Below are positions 7,463 to 16,217 of a stretch of 56,694 nt of DNA, in pieces. The position numbers were made by a program, and so were the translations under genes. Source of the stretch: Pseudomonas sp. ok272 (GTDB lineage: Bacteria > Pseudomonadota > Gammaproteobacteria > Pseudomonadales > Pseudomonadaceae); the NCBI RefSeq assembly GCF_900109995.1, contig NZ_FOCB01000021.1, forward strand, positions 1-56,694. Reading direction: 5' to 3'. The notes beneath the pieces were generated by a model. It was not told the DNA's origin. It did not search any database and worked only from the letters and a program-made list of their open reading frames with translations. How positions within the stretch are numbered: the stretch's first letter is position 1; every line of letters starts with the position of its first letter.

Positions 7463-8449
7463 ATGCCGAAAACCATCCATGTGCTGGCCTTCGCCAATGT
7501 GCAGTTGCTCGACGTCACCGGGCCGTTGCAAGTGTTTGCCTCGGCCAATGACATCGCCGCCCAGCGCGGCCTGCCACGGCCCTATGCGCCGACGGTGATT
7601 GCCGAAGGGGGTGGGGCGGTGATGTCCTCGGCCGGCCTGGCCATGTTGGCCGAGCCGCTGCCCGTGGGACCGTCGGACACCCTGATCATTGCCGGCGGCT
7701 GGGGCGCCTATGCGGCGGCCGAAGCCCCGGCCCTGGTAGGCTGGATTCGCCAGCACGCCGCACGCTCGCGGCGTGTTGCGTCGGTGTGCACCGGGGCCTT
7801 TGTGTTGGCGGCCAGCGGCTGGCTCGACGGTCGACGGGTGGTCACCCACTGGACGCGCTGCGAGCAGTTGGCCCGCGAGCACCCGCAATTGCGGGTCGAA
7901 GCCAACCCGATCTTCATCAACGACGGTCCGGTCTGGACCTCGGCGGGGGTCACGGCCGGCATCGACCTGTCGTTGGCGCTGGTGGAGGCGGATCTAGGCC
8001 GGGCGATGGCCCTGGAAGTCGCCCGGCAACTGGTGGTGTTTCTCAAGCGCCCCGGTGGCCAGTCGCAATTCAGTGTGACGCTGGACCTGCAGCAGCAAGG
8101 CCAGCGTTTCGACGCGCTGCACGGTTGGATTGCCGAACACCTCACCCTGGACCTGAGCATTGCGATCCTGGCCCAGCAAGCCGGCATGAGCGAGCGCAGC
8201 TTCATTCGCCACTATCGCGCCGAGACGGGCCAGACCCCGGCGCGCGCCATCGAGTTGATCCGCGTCGAAACCGCCCGCCGCCTGTTGAGCGATACGTCGC
8301 TGGCGATCAAACGCATTGCCGGGCAATGCGGCTTTGGTAGCGAAGAGACATTGCGCCGCAGCTTCCTGCGGGCCATGGGCGTGACGCCACAGGTGTACCG
8401 AGAGCGGTTTTCCCGCGCGCCGCAGGGTCAACACACCTGGGAGTCCTGA
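7463..8449 (+). CDS. GlxA-family transcriptional regulator (DJ-1/PfpI domain plus AraC domain)
   Basis: A 328-residue regulator. Residues about 1-190 are a DJ-1/PfpI-like domain with SVCTGAFVLAASG; residues about 215-320 are an AraC-type double helix-turn-helix (LSIAILAQQAGMSERSFIRH and IKRIAGQCGFGSEETLRRSF). The N-terminal domain resembles the neighbouring hydratase, which suggests it senses the same or a related ligand. I chose the ATG at 7463; it has a poor ribosome-binding site, and a TTG at 7424 is in frame. It ends 22 bases inside the next convergent gene. Confidence 0.88.
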   Translation: MPKTIHVLAFANVQLLDVTGPLQVFASANDIAAQRGLPRPYAPTVIAEGGGAVMSSAGLAMLAEPLPVGPSDTLIIAGGWGAYAAAEAPALVGWIRQHAARSRRVASVCTGAFVLAASGWLDGRRVVTHWTRCEQLAREHPQLRVEANPIFINDGPVWTSAGVTAGIDLSLALVEADLGRAMALEVARQLVVFLKRPGGQSQFSVTLDLQQQGQRFDALHGWIAEHLTLDLSIAILAQQAGMSERSFIRHYRAETGQTPARAIELIRVETARRLLSDTSLAIKRIAGQCGFGSEETLRRSFLRAMGVTPQVYRERFSRAPQGQHTWES

Positions 8450-8835
8450 GCCTCTGCGTCGGCGCTCTGGTTGAAGTACTTGGTGCGGTCCGGGGTGAAG
8501 ATGACCGACATCTGGGTTCGGGAGCAGGTCAGGGTGCGCTCCTGGCCCAGGTCGACATCCAGGTCCTCGCCGCGCAGGCCCTGCCATTGGGCCAGGTACT
8601 TGAGGGAACCGAACTTGTCGCGCTTCTTCAGGCTGCGGCTGACGCCACCCTTCCAGCCCAGCACCGGCAGTTCGCCGGCCAGGCAGCGCTGCGCAAGCTC
8701 GGGGAATTTTCCGGCCCGTTCGCGGCCGATCTCCCAGCACTTGATCAGGCCCTTGTCGTCGGCCTCCCAGAGCTGGTCGCGGGTCAGGCCGCTGCGCGAG
8801 GGGGTGTCGATGGGGCGGTGGATGCGTTGAGTCAT
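8428..8835 (-). CDS. Conserved hypothetical protein
   Basis: A 135-residue cytoplasmic-looking protein that begins MTQRIHRPIDTPSRSGLTRD with AAGGAA upstream. It is rich in charged residues and Trp, with no signal peptide or membrane segment. I do not recognise the family. Its stop codon lies 22 bases inside the convergent glxA-like gene. Confidence 0.65.
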   Translation of the reverse strand: MTQRIHRPIDTPSRSGLTRDQLWEADDKGLIKCWEIGRERAGKFPELAQRCLAGELPVLGWKGGVSRSLKKRDKFGSLKYLAQWQGLRGEDLDVDLGQERTLTCSRTQMSVIFTPDRTKYFNQSADAEAQDSQVC

Positions 8836-9250
8836 TCTGGTTCCTTGAATTCGGGTGGTGGCTGCACAGCTCCGCTGTACCCGTTGCAGGCCAGATCTTA
8901 TGAGGCTGTAGGAAAGCTGGCAACAGGGTATTTTTGTCGGCCGCACGGGTTGATGCGGGAGGGTGTGTTTATGCTGTGTAGGCCCTGGGCACCGCGCCGG
9001 CGCTGGGCTCGCTATCGATCAGCGTGGGAGCGAGCCTGCTCGCGAAAGCAGTGTGTGAGCTGGCCGGCCACCGGTTTTGGGTTGCAGCGGGTGGATGTTG
9101 GGTAGGTCCTGTGCCTACAAATGCGGTGTTCGCTGGGAAATGTCCCACCCGGCTTTCAGGTTGTGGTTGGGCGCAGTGCAGGGCTAGCCTGTGTGGGTCG
9201 CTGCCCATTCAGCGGCCGGGTTTGGTCACCCGTTCAATGTCAGGCGCACG
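8836..9250. other. Intergenic stretch without recognisable genes
   Basis: About 415 bases between the hypothetical gene and the 9251 terminator. It holds a single REP arm (9024-9050) and, near the end, the sequence CGGGTTTGGTCACCCG (9217-9232), which can fold back on itself and complements part of the structured RNA at 9303-9382. No convincing reading frame has a ribosome-binding site. Confidence 0.6.
9024..9050 (+). repeat. Solitary REP element
   Basis: GTGGGAGCGAGCCTGCTCGC followed by GAAAGCA, without the inverted partner seen at the other REPINs in the window. Confidence 0.75.
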
Positions 9251-9281
9251 AGCGCCAACGTCAGCATGTCGGCGCTTTTTT
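9251..9281 (+). terminator. Intrinsic terminator in the leader of the DUF6124 gene
   Basis: AGCGCC (9251-9256) pairs with GGCGCT (9271-9276), with extra pairs in the loop, and runs into TTTTTT. The 5' arm can instead pair with GGCGC at 9243-9247 (GGCGC-ACGA-GCGCC). Terminator and alternative hairpin therefore exclude each other, as in an attenuator. Confidence 0.65.
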
Positions 9282-9302
9282 CTGCACTTGCCGTTATGCT
9301 CC

Positions 9303-9382
9303 GCGGTGGGCTGTGCGCGGGGCACTTTCGAGTGCGCCGGGTGCCTGACTTCCCGGTTGACCAACCTGCGTACCGCCCACCA
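9303..9382 (+). ncRNA. Structured RNA resembling the phage P4 C4 antisense RNA
   Basis: About 80 bases fold into a closed multibranch structure. The outer helix is GGTGGGC (9305-9311) with GCCCACC (9375-9381), continued by GTGCG (9313-9317) with CGTAC (9369-9373). Arm 1 is GCACT-TTCG-AGTGC (9322-9335) and arm 2 CCGGG/CCCGG (9337-9341/9352-9356). The 3' single strand TTGACCAACC is shaped like the pairing region of C4 RNAs. TGACCAA (9358-9364) is complementary to TTGGTCA both upstream (9222-9228) and downstream (9391-9397). I recall C4-like elements in front of such small Pseudomonas genes; the family name needs a covariance search. Confidence 0.5.
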
Positions 9383-9435
9383 CCCATCGTTTGGTCACGA
9401 TGCTGGTGAGCTTCATTCAAGTCAGGAGTTCTACC

Positions 9436-9792
9436 ATGCCCAAAGTCACCCCCAACCCCCCGCAAGACCCCAGTGTGTCCCCCTACGAAGGCCACGACTC
9501 CCGCAAGCTGCACCAGGCCGCCGAGCGGGCGCTCGACTTCCATCTGCAAGGCGCCCCAGCCACCGCACCCAAGCCCAATCCCGGCGACCTGTTCACGGTC
9601 AATCCGTCGGACAACGAAACCCTGCTGGCCTACGCCAGTGAAACCCTGGCCTCGCTCAACGTACTGGCCAGCGACCTGGCCTTCGAGCTGGAAGGCTCGC
9701 GTCGTCATGTGGCGCTGGCGATCCAGCAGTTGGCGGTGCTCAGCGGGTTGCTGGTGAACCGGGCGCTGGATAACGTCGATCCCTTTGAGTAA
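9436..9792 (+). CDS. DUF6124 (DUF3077-like) family protein
   Basis: A 118-residue protein with a proline-rich start (MPKVTPNPPQDP), a conserved central segment (FTVNPSDNETLLAYASETLAS) and a final helix region (RRHVALAIQQLAVLSGLLVNRAL). It matches the small family labelled DUF3077/DUF6124 in Pseudomonas; no function is known. CAGGAG lies eight bases before the ATG at 9436. It follows a leader with a terminator and a C4-like RNA, so expression is probably controlled after initiation. Confidence 0.75.
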   Translation: MPKVTPNPPQDPSVSPYEGHDSRKLHQAAERALDFHLQGAPATAPKPNPGDLFTVNPSDNETLLAYASETLASLNVLASDLAFELEGSRRHVALAIQQLAVLSGLLVNRALDNVDPFE

Positions 9793-9834
9793 AGGACGAG
9801 GTCAAGTCCGGGCGGGTGCTGCAGGGCCGCCGTT

Positions 9835-10836
9835 TCAGGCCTGATAGCGCCCACTGTGCTGGTGCCACTCTCGGCTGCCGGCGACCCAGGCTTTTAATCC
9901 ACCCAAAAAGCGTTCCAGTTCCGGCGTGGCTGCGGGCAGTGCGCGCTGTTCGGCGGCCTCGTAGGCGCGTACGACGTCATCATGAATGCTCGCGGTGCGC
10001 GTCATGGCCTCGGCCAGCGAGCACTGCTGGTGAGCCACTAGCAGTTGGGGCAGGTTGAAGTCCACCTGCACCGTCATGCCTTCCTTGTGCATCGAATACA
10101 AATCGTTGGCGATGATGGTGGCGCTGGCCGCCAGGGTCGTTACCCGACGAACCATTGGGGCGCAGTAGAGGTTGGCGGGCAGTTCGTAGCCGCCGACGAT
10201 GTCGATCAAGGACATGCACGGTAGAAAGCTGTTCACCTGCCGATGGGCCAGGTATTCCCACACGCTGGGTGTCTGGCGATTCAAGCGCCAGGATGCTTCG
10301 GCGCCCATGGTTACAAACATGGCAATGATTTCGTGCCGGACCCTGGCGATCTGCGCGGGGCTGGCGAACTGGGCGACGCGCACCATGTAGGCACGCAAGC
10401 CGCGCAGTACTGGGTCGGCGTCCAGGGCGCGCTCCAGCGCTGCAATGTATTCACCGGTCAGGTGCGCAGGCTCCAGGGCCGCGAGCGCCACACTGAGGCG
10501 TGAGCCGACCTGCTCGGGAACGGAACCTTGGCTGTCGTCGTCGCAGTAATAATCGTCCACCGCAAATAACGCCGCGATGCATTGCGCCGACAACAGCAGC
10601 CGGTCGGGTTCATCGGTGTCCGGGTGGCAGAGCATGGCGAAGCGCCCGAACCGCGAGGCGCGAATTTTTTCCAGTTGCCCGGCGAAGATACCGACGCGTT
10701 CGATCCAGGGCAGCAGCAGGCTGTCGACCTGTTGTCCGAGTGGCTCATCGATGCGCACGGGGGTGGGGCAGTGCAGGGGAGGAACGCTCAGCCCGGTTGT
10801 GGCGGCGGCAGTGGCAGGATCAGTTGTATGGCTCAT
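9835..10836 (-). CDS. Terpene cyclase of the 2-methylisoborneol / 2-methylenebornane synthase type
   Basis: A class I terpene cyclase of 333 residues. The Mg-binding aspartate motif DDYYCDDD lies at about 94-101, the NSE-type motif NDLYSMHKE at about 244-252, and a C-terminal RY pair (SGRYQA) at the end. The DDYYCDD form is typical of the monoterpenoid homologue group that includes 2-methylenebornane synthase of P. fluorescens. The start at 10836 was chosen for GGAGAGCATC; two in-frame ATGs lie 12 and 21 bases upstream. It sits 39 bases behind idi in one transcription unit. No geranyl-diphosphate C-methyltransferase is in the window, so product and substrate remain open. Confidence 0.85.
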   Translation of the reverse strand: MSHTTDPATAAATTGLSVPPLHCPTPVRIDEPLGQQVDSLLLPWIERVGIFAGQLEKIRASRFGRFAMLCHPDTDEPDRLLLSAQCIAALFAVDDYYCDDDSQGSVPEQVGSRLSVALAALEPAHLTGEYIAALERALDADPVLRGLRAYMVRVAQFASPAQIARVRHEIIAMFVTMGAEASWRLNRQTPSVWEYLAHRQVNSFLPCMSLIDIVGGYELPANLYCAPMVRRVTTLAASATIIANDLYSMHKEGMTVQVDFNLPQLLVAHQQCSLAEAMTRTASIHDDVVRAYEAAEQRALPAATPELERFLGGLKAWVAGSREWHQHSGRYQA

Positions 10837-10875
10837 GATGCTCTCCATCACGTGCAAGGTTTCGATTGGAGGTGC

Positions 10876-11421
10876 TCAACCATGACGTTGGGCGAGTGTT
10901 TTCCAGTGACGCAATCCAGACGGTCCGACGTGCTGGAAGATCTGTACAAACCAGACGCTGAAGGCGTCTGGGTTTGCCGCAATGAGGGGACCAAGGCCAG
11001 ACACGTTCTGCCAGCGCCAGGCGTGCGCTTCTTCGGGGTTGGCGATCGGCGCCGTGCGGCTGATGCCGGCGTACACGTGGTCGTACTCATGCTCGATGAG
11101 TTGGTTGGAGACCTGCTCGTGGTAGAGCAGGGTACTGACGGGGGTCAGGGTGCAGCGCAGTCCCATCTCTTCGCGCAGCCGGCGGTTGGCGGCGGCACGC
11201 GTGCGCTCACCGGGTCGCGGATGGCCGCAGCAGGTGTTGGTCCATAGGCCTTGCGAGTGGTATTTGCCCAGGGCACGTTGTTGCAGCAGCAGGCGCGCAT
11301 TGCTATCGAAGATGAAGATCGAGAATGCCCGGTGCAGCAAGCCCTGCTGGTGGGCATACAGCTTGTCGGCCGAGCCGATTTCGCGGTCTTGGGGATCAAC
11401 CAGGATCAGGGTGTCAGCCAT
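10876..11421 (-). CDS. idi: Isopentenyl-diphosphate delta-isomerase, type I
   Basis: This enzyme interconverts isopentenyl and dimethylallyl diphosphate. The 181-residue protein has the catalytic cysteine region LWTNTCCGHPRPGE, a Nudix-like helix (AANRRLREEMGL) and the second catalytic segment YHEQVSNQLIEHEYDHVYAG. Pseudomonads make both C5 units by the MEP pathway and do not need Idi for growth, so its placement directly upstream of the terpene cyclase points to supply of allylic precursor for that enzyme. Confidence 0.92.
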   Translation of the reverse strand: MADTLILVDPQDREIGSADKLYAHQQGLLHRAFSIFIFDSNARLLLQQRALGKYHSQGLWTNTCCGHPRPGERTRAAANRRLREEMGLRCTLTPVSTLLYHEQVSNQLIEHEYDHVYAGISRTAPIANPEEAHAWRWQNVSGLGPLIAANPDAFSVWFVQIFQHVGPSGLRHWKTLAQRHG

Positions 11422-11620
11422 TGTTGGGCTCCACGCTTCAAACCAGGGGTCAACTGTGGCGCAAACGCAGGCTCCTGCCTACTGTCAGAACTACCAGGTG
11501 GTTTCATCACCTGCCCCTAGGCGGTCGGTGGGTTTACACATACGTAACATATGCACCTCTCATCCCCGTGTGCTTTTATGGCAAGTTGCATGCCCCCAGT
11601 TCAAGGTGTTGGAACCCTCC

Positions 11621-12793
11621 ATGGCAAACCCCTATTCGGCGTTGTTCAACGCCCCCGGCAGTCGCGCTTTTGTGTTGGCGGGAATGATTGCGCGGATGCC
11701 GATTTCCATGACCGGTATCGGCTTGATCACCATGCTCTCGCAGTTGCACGGCGGCTATGGGTTGGCCGGCTCGGTGGCGGCGACGTTCGCCTTGGCCACG
11801 GCCTTTTGCGCGCCGCAGGTGTCGCGTATGGTCGACCGCTTCGGTCAGGGCCGCGTGCTGCCGATCGCGGCGTTGGTTGGCGGCGGGGCGCTGTTGCTGC
11901 TGTTGCTGTGCACCCGCTTGCAAGCGCCGCAGTGGACCCTGTTTGTGTTCGCCGCGCTCGCCGGCTGTATGCCGAGCATGTCGGCAATGGTGCGGGCGCG
12001 CTGGACCGAGATCTATCGCGGCAAGCCCGAACTGCAAACCGCCTACGCGCTGGAGTCGGTGCTGGACGAGGTGTGCTTTATCGTCGGCCCGCCGCTGTCG
12101 GTGGGCTTGTGCGTGGTGGTGTTCCCCGAGGCCGGGCCGTTGGTGGCGTTGCTGGCGCTGGCCATCGGCGTGACCGCGTTTGCCCTGCAGCGCGGCACCG
12201 AGCCGGCGATCCATCCCCACGACGCGACGCAGGCGGGATCGGCCATTGCCTCGCTGGAAGTGCGCTGGTTGATCCTGCTGATGATCGCCCTGGGCACCAT
12301 CGTCGGCGTGGTGGACGTGGTCAGCGTGGCCTTCGCCCAACAGCAGGGCCAGCCGGCGGCGGCGAGCATCGTGCTGTCGGTGTATGCCATCGGTTCTTGC
12401 GCGGCGGGCCTGGCCTTCGGCGCATTGAAATTCGATGTGCCGTTGCCACGCCTGTTCCTCTACGGCGGGGTCGCGACGGCGATCACCACGTTGCCGTTGT
12501 TGCTGGCCACGAACATCCTTGGCCTGGCCCTGACCGTGTTCATTGCCGGCCTGTTCTTTGCCCCGACACTGATCGTCGCCATGGCCCTGGTGGAACGCAT
12601 CGTGCCCCCGGCCAAACTCACCGAAGGCCTGACCTGGCTGGTCACCGGCCTGAGCATCGGCGTGGCGATCGGGGCTGCGGGTTCAGGCTGGCTGGTGGAT
12701 GCCTTCGGTGCGCGCAGTGGTTTCTGGCTGGCACTGGCGGCGGGCGCCGTGGTGCTGGGGGCGGCGGTGCAGAGTTATCGGCGCTTGAGGTGA
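11621..12793 (+). CDS. MFS transporter
   Basis: A 390-residue major-facilitator protein with about 12 hydrophobic segments. The start at 11621 (MANPYSALFNAPGSRAFVLA) begins at the first membrane-targeted segment; the frame upstream is open but overlaps idi and is not protein-like. It is divergent from idi-cyclase. Export of the terpenoid or a linked compound is possible, but nothing in the sequence shows it. Confidence 0.85.
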   Translation: MANPYSALFNAPGSRAFVLAGMIARMPISMTGIGLITMLSQLHGGYGLAGSVAATFALATAFCAPQVSRMVDRFGQGRVLPIAALVGGGALLLLLLCTRLQAPQWTLFVFAALAGCMPSMSAMVRARWTEIYRGKPELQTAYALESVLDEVCFIVGPPLSVGLCVVVFPEAGPLVALLALAIGVTAFALQRGTEPAIHPHDATQAGSAIASLEVRWLILLMIALGTIVGVVDVVSVAFAQQQGQPAAASIVLSVYAIGSCAAGLAFGALKFDVPLPRLFLYGGVATAITTLPLLLATNILGLALTVFIAGLFFAPTLIVAMALVERIVPPAKLTEGLTWLVTGLSIGVAIGAAGSGWLVDAFGARSGFWLALAAGAVVLGAAVQSYRRLR

Positions 12794-12933
12794 GTGCGTC
12801 ATTGCCCGGTCTCGCCAGGTCGGGCCAACCCGGTCGTACCGCAAACTGACTAACCCGGCTTCAAGCCTGAATAGCGCTGCTCAAGGGCATCGCCTCGGAC
12901 GTGAAGCCGGGTGCTGCGGGTGTGGGTTGAGGC

Positions 12934-13005
12934 CTAGAAGTTGTAGGTCACATCCACCGAGGTCACACGCTCCTGGCCGTCGTAGCAGCTTGTCAACGCG
13001 ATGAA
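12934..13005 (-). pseudogene. C-terminal remnant of a TonB-dependent receptor
   Basis: On the minus strand the last 22 or so codons read FIALTSCYDGQER-VTSVDVTYNF-stop. The ending with an aromatic residue and alternating pattern is that of an outer-membrane TonB receptor barrel. No longer frame continues upstream. Apart from this, the 268-base gap 12794-13061 shows nothing I can name. Confidence 0.4.
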
Positions 13006-13061
13006 GCATTGTCGCCTGCGCCAATGGGATGCCCCATGACGTGAGCCGTGTGCCTGCGCGG

Positions 13062-14033
13062 CTACAACCACCCCGAGCGCTTGAAGCTCGCCCACAACCC
13101 AACACACCCCACGCTGATAAGCGCCAGCACGCCGAAGTAGCCGTAGTGCAGTTTCAGCTCCGGCATGTTCTCGAAGTTCATCCCATAGATCCCGGCTACC
13201 GCAGTCGGGAATGCGAGGATCGCGGCCCAGGCGGCGAACTTGCGTTGCACCACGCTTTGTCGTGACGCCTCCAGCAACACGCCGATTTCGATGGTTTGGC
13301 TGGCAATGTCACGCAGGGTGGAGAGGTCTTCCATCTGCCGCGTGACGTGGATCTGCACGTCGCGAAAGTAGGGGCGCATGTTCTTGTCGATAAATGGGAA
13401 GCTCAGCTTTTGCAGCTCCTCACTGATCTCCACCATGGGCGCGGCGTAACGGCGCAGGCGCAACACGTCGCGGCGCAGGCCGTGCAGGTTAAGGATGTCG
13501 CGCTCGTCCATGGCGTTGCACAGTACGTTGCGTTCCAGTTCATCGATCTCGGCGTGGATCGCTTCGCCGACGGGCTGGTAGTTTTCGATCACGAAGTCGA
13601 GCAGGGCATACAGCACGAAGTCTTCGCCGTGGTCCAGCAACAGCGGACGCGCCTCACAACGTTGACGCACATGGGCATAGGACGCGGAGTGACCGTTGCG
13701 GCAGGTGATGATGTAACCCTTACCCGCGAAGATGTGGGTTTCAATGAACTCCAGCTTGCCTTCGTGGCGGACCGGTGAGTAGGTGACGATAAACAGCGCG
13801 TCGCCAAAGGTTTCCAGCTTGGGGCGGCTGTGCTTCTCCAGGGCGTCTTCGATGGCCAGTTCATGCAGGCCGAACTGGCGTTGCAGGTTGGCCAGCTCTT
13901 GCGCATTCGGCTCCTCAAGGCCAATCCAGACAAAGTGCCCGGGTTTTTGCGCCCAGGCGGCCCCTTCGTCGAGGGTGATGTTACTGACTTTTTTACCCGC
14001 GCTATAGACCGCAGCCGCGACGACTCTACCCAT
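13062..14033 (-). CDS. corA: CorA-family magnesium/cobalt transporter
   Basis: A 323-residue pentameric ion channel of the inner membrane. It has a long N-terminal cytoplasmic domain and two C-terminal helices; the signature GMN is in IYGMNFENMPEL, followed by the last helix and a basic end (SFKRSGWL). It is monocistronic by spacing; plsC lies 48 bases upstream on the same strand. Confidence 0.9.
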   Translation of the reverse strand: MGRVVAAAVYSAGKKVSNITLDEGAAWAQKPGHFVWIGLEEPNAQELANLQRQFGLHELAIEDALEKHSRPKLETFGDALFIVTYSPVRHEGKLEFIETHIFAGKGYIITCRNGHSASYAHVRQRCEARPLLLDHGEDFVLYALLDFVIENYQPVGEAIHAEIDELERNVLCNAMDERDILNLHGLRRDVLRLRRYAAPMVEISEELQKLSFPFIDKNMRPYFRDVQIHVTRQMEDLSTLRDIASQTIEIGVLLEASRQSVVQRKFAAWAAILAFPTAVAGIYGMNFENMPELKLHYGYFGVLALISVGCVGLWASFKRSGWL

Positions 14034-14081
14034 AATTCCTTTTCACTTCTTCAAAGGTGGCAGTGACCAGCAGCGTGCAGC

Positions 14082-14837
14082 TTAGCCTGCCCGGCGGGGT
14101 AGGAGCGAGGCCTCGGGGCGGGATTGTAGTTGGCGGTCCATGGCGTCGATACACGCGCGCATCTGCTCGCGGCATTGTTCCATCAGCCTGGGCATATCAT
14201 CCAGGGTCAGCCCGGCAGTCGGAATCGGTGGCAATGAGCGGATCAGGATCTCGCCACTGTCCCAGCGATTCAGGCGCATGTGATTGATGTAGTTGCTGAC
14301 ACACACCGGCACGATGGGCACGCCCGCGGCGATGGCCATCTGGAACGCGCCTTTCTTGAACGGCAGCAGTTCCTTGCCCAGGTTGCGCGTGCCTTCGGGG
14401 AACACCCAGATCGAGGTGTCCTCGTGGCGCAAGGTGTGGGTGGTCTTGAGCATCGACTCACGCGCCTTGTGTGCGTTGCCCCGGTCGATCAGCACATTGC
14501 CCGCCAGCCAGAACAACTGCCCGAACAGTGGCACCCATTTGAGGCTCTTCTTGCCAATGCACACCGTACGGCGGGGCACCACATTACCCAGGACAAACAA
14601 ATCGTAGTTGGACTGATGGTTGGCAATGACGACACAGCTGTGGGTCTTGTTCACCAGCGAGTCGACATCGGTCTTGACCCGCAGACGCAAGATAAACATG
14701 GCAGGCCAAGCGTAGAGACGGGCACACAGGCGGCTGTTGTCCGGGTTGAATGGGCGGCACAGGCCAAGCAACACACCCAGCACGCCTGCCACGGCAAAAT
14801 GCAGACCCATCAATAACATACGAAGCACAAACAGCAT
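14082..14837 (-). CDS. 1-acyl-sn-glycerol-3-phosphate acyltransferase (PlsC family)
   Basis: A 251-residue membrane acyltransferase of phospholipid synthesis. It has an N-terminal hydrophobic segment (about residues 5-27), the catalytic HX4D motif in NHQSNYD (about 73-79), the substrate motif FPEGTR and a PIVPVCVSN block. It probably transfers acyl chains to lysophosphatidate. Pseudomonads have several paralogues, so I give no symbol. Confidence 0.87.
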   Translation of the reverse strand: MLFVLRMLLMGLHFAVAGVLGVLLGLCRPFNPDNSRLCARLYAWPAMFILRLRVKTDVDSLVNKTHSCVVIANHQSNYDLFVLGNVVPRRTVCIGKKSLKWVPLFGQLFWLAGNVLIDRGNAHKARESMLKTTHTLRHEDTSIWVFPEGTRNLGKELLPFKKGAFQMAIAAGVPIVPVCVSNYINHMRLNRWDSGEILIRSLPPIPTAGLTLDDMPRLMEQCREQMRACIDAMDRQLQSRPEASLLPRRAG

Positions 14838-14999
14838 TTACAGACCCACCGGGACAAAAGGTGGCGCAGTGTACGGATGTGCACTGTTTTCGGCAATTGC
14901 CGCTATAGAGGTAGGAGATAGGCGATGTTTAAGCGCATGTTTCCGACTGACAGTGTCAGACGCGGACTAGAGCGGTTGAAGGGTTGTAAACCCTGCGCA

Positions 15000-15028
15000 C
15001 AAAAAAAAGCCCGGCCTGCTGGCCGGGC
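15000..15028 (-). terminator. Terminator of the crotonase gene
   Basis: GCCCGGCC-TGCT-GGCCGGGC at 15009-15028 forms an eight-base-pair stem. Read on the minus strand it is followed by eight T. It lies 23 bases after the crotonase stop codon. Confidence 0.9.
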
Positions 15029-15051
15029 GCTTCGTTACCGCGTCTTGTCGC

Positions 15052-15741
15052 TTAACCCAAGTGGGCTTGATCCTGGACGATGGCGCTGTCCAGCGCATCC
15101 AGTAGCCCCTTGCGCACCTTGAGCTTGGTGTTCTTGTGGGCCGTCATGTTGATCTTCTTCAACTGACGGGCGGCAGCCAGCGCCGCACCTTGCAGCTCTT
15201 CGATCGCCACGACCTTGTCGAGGAAGCCTGCCTCCAGCGCGCCTTGCGGGTCAAACATCTCACCATTGATCACCGAGCGGTGGAATGCCGACTTACGCAG
15301 CCGATCACGGGCCAGTTCGATCCCGGCATGGTGCATGGTCATGCCGATCTGCACTTCATTCAGGCCGATGCTGAACGGGCCTTCGACGCCGATACGGTAA
15401 TCGGCCGACAACAGAAGGAAGGCGCCCTTGGCCACGGCATGCCCCGGGCATGCGACGACCACCGGGTAAGGGTGCGACAGCAAGCGACGGGCGAGGGTAG
15501 AACCGGCAGTGACCAGGCTCACGGCTTCTTTAGGGCCCGCGGTCATCACCTTCAAGTCATAGCCGCCCGACAGAATGCCCGGCTGGCCAGTGATGATGAC
15601 CACTGCCCGATCCGCTACGGCCTGATCCAGCGCTGCATTAAACGCGGCAATCACGTCCGGCGAAATGGCATTGACCTTGCCATTGCTCAAGGTCAGGGTC
15701 GCGATACCGTCTTCGAGGTGGTAGGAGATCAACTCACTCAT
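15052..15741 (-). CDS. Crotonase / enoyl-CoA hydratase-isomerase family protein
   Basis: A 229-residue crotonase-fold protein starting MSELISYHLEDGIATLTLSN. The oxyanion-hole segments are visible as SGGYDLKVMTAG and ACPGHAVAKGAFLLLSAD. The second motif lacks the usual glutamates of true enoyl-CoA hydratases, so isomerase or other chemistry is possible. It stands alone and ends in a strong terminator. Confidence 0.85.
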   Translation of the reverse strand: MSELISYHLEDGIATLTLSNGKVNAISPDVIAAFNAALDQAVADRAVVIITGQPGILSGGYDLKVMTAGPKEAVSLVTAGSTLARRLLSHPYPVVVACPGHAVAKGAFLLLSADYRIGVEGPFSIGLNEVQIGMTMHHAGIELARDRLRKSAFHRSVINGEMFDPQGALEAGFLDKVVAIEELQGAALAAARQLKKINMTAHKNTKLKVRKGLLDALDSAIVQDQAHLG

Positions 15742-16049
15742 GACGCTATTCCTTGTATTGAAGTGGGGCAGACGTTACCCATGGCCGCTGCCCAGGTAAA
15801 GCGCCGTGACTGACCGACCAGTCAGCCAATCCGCCCCCGCCAAGCGTAGCCGGCCACGAGCACTGCGCCTTGCCTTCTCTATAGAGGCGTTACCCTGGCC
15901 GAAGATTGGCGGGTTTGCCCTGCCAGCACACCCACCCGAACGGACAAGTGGCTTAAGCGCATGAAAATTCTGAAAAAAATAATTGCCATCAGAAAAGGTT
16001 TCGACTACATTAGCGCGCCTCGACAGACAGAACATGTTTGAAGAGATAC

Positions 16050-16139
16050 GGTGAAGTGTCCGAGTGGCTTAAGGAGCACGCCTGGAAAGTGTGTATACAA
16101 GAAATTGTATCGAGAGTTCGAATCTCTCCTTCACCGCCA
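16050..16139 (+). tRNA. tRNA-Ser (anticodon GGA)
   Basis: A 90-nt class II tRNA. The acceptor stem is GGTGAAG/CTTCACC, the anticodon arm CACGC-CTGGAAA-GTGTG reads GGA, a long variable arm follows (ATACAAGAAATTGTAT), and the T-arm is GAGAGTTCGAATCTCTC. CCA is encoded. An integrase remnant lies just downstream, which fits use of this gene as an integration site. Confidence 0.97.
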
Positions 16140-16153
16140 AATTTGAAACGACT

Positions 16154-16190
16154 AAACCCCTGAAAACGTTAAAGTTTTCAGGGGTTTTGT
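16154..16190 (+). terminator. Terminator after tRNA-Ser
   Basis: CCCCTGAAAAC (16157-16167) pairs perfectly with GTTTTCAGGGG (16174-16184) and runs into TTTTGTGTTTT. Confidence 0.92.
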
Positions 16191-16217
16191 GTTTTCAGGG
16201 GGTCAAAAAAGGCCCAT

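Noticed and set aside
14925..15122. Plus-strand frame with AGGAGA before its ATG
   Set aside because: It runs across the crotonase terminator hairpin and into the end of that gene; the translation is not protein-like.
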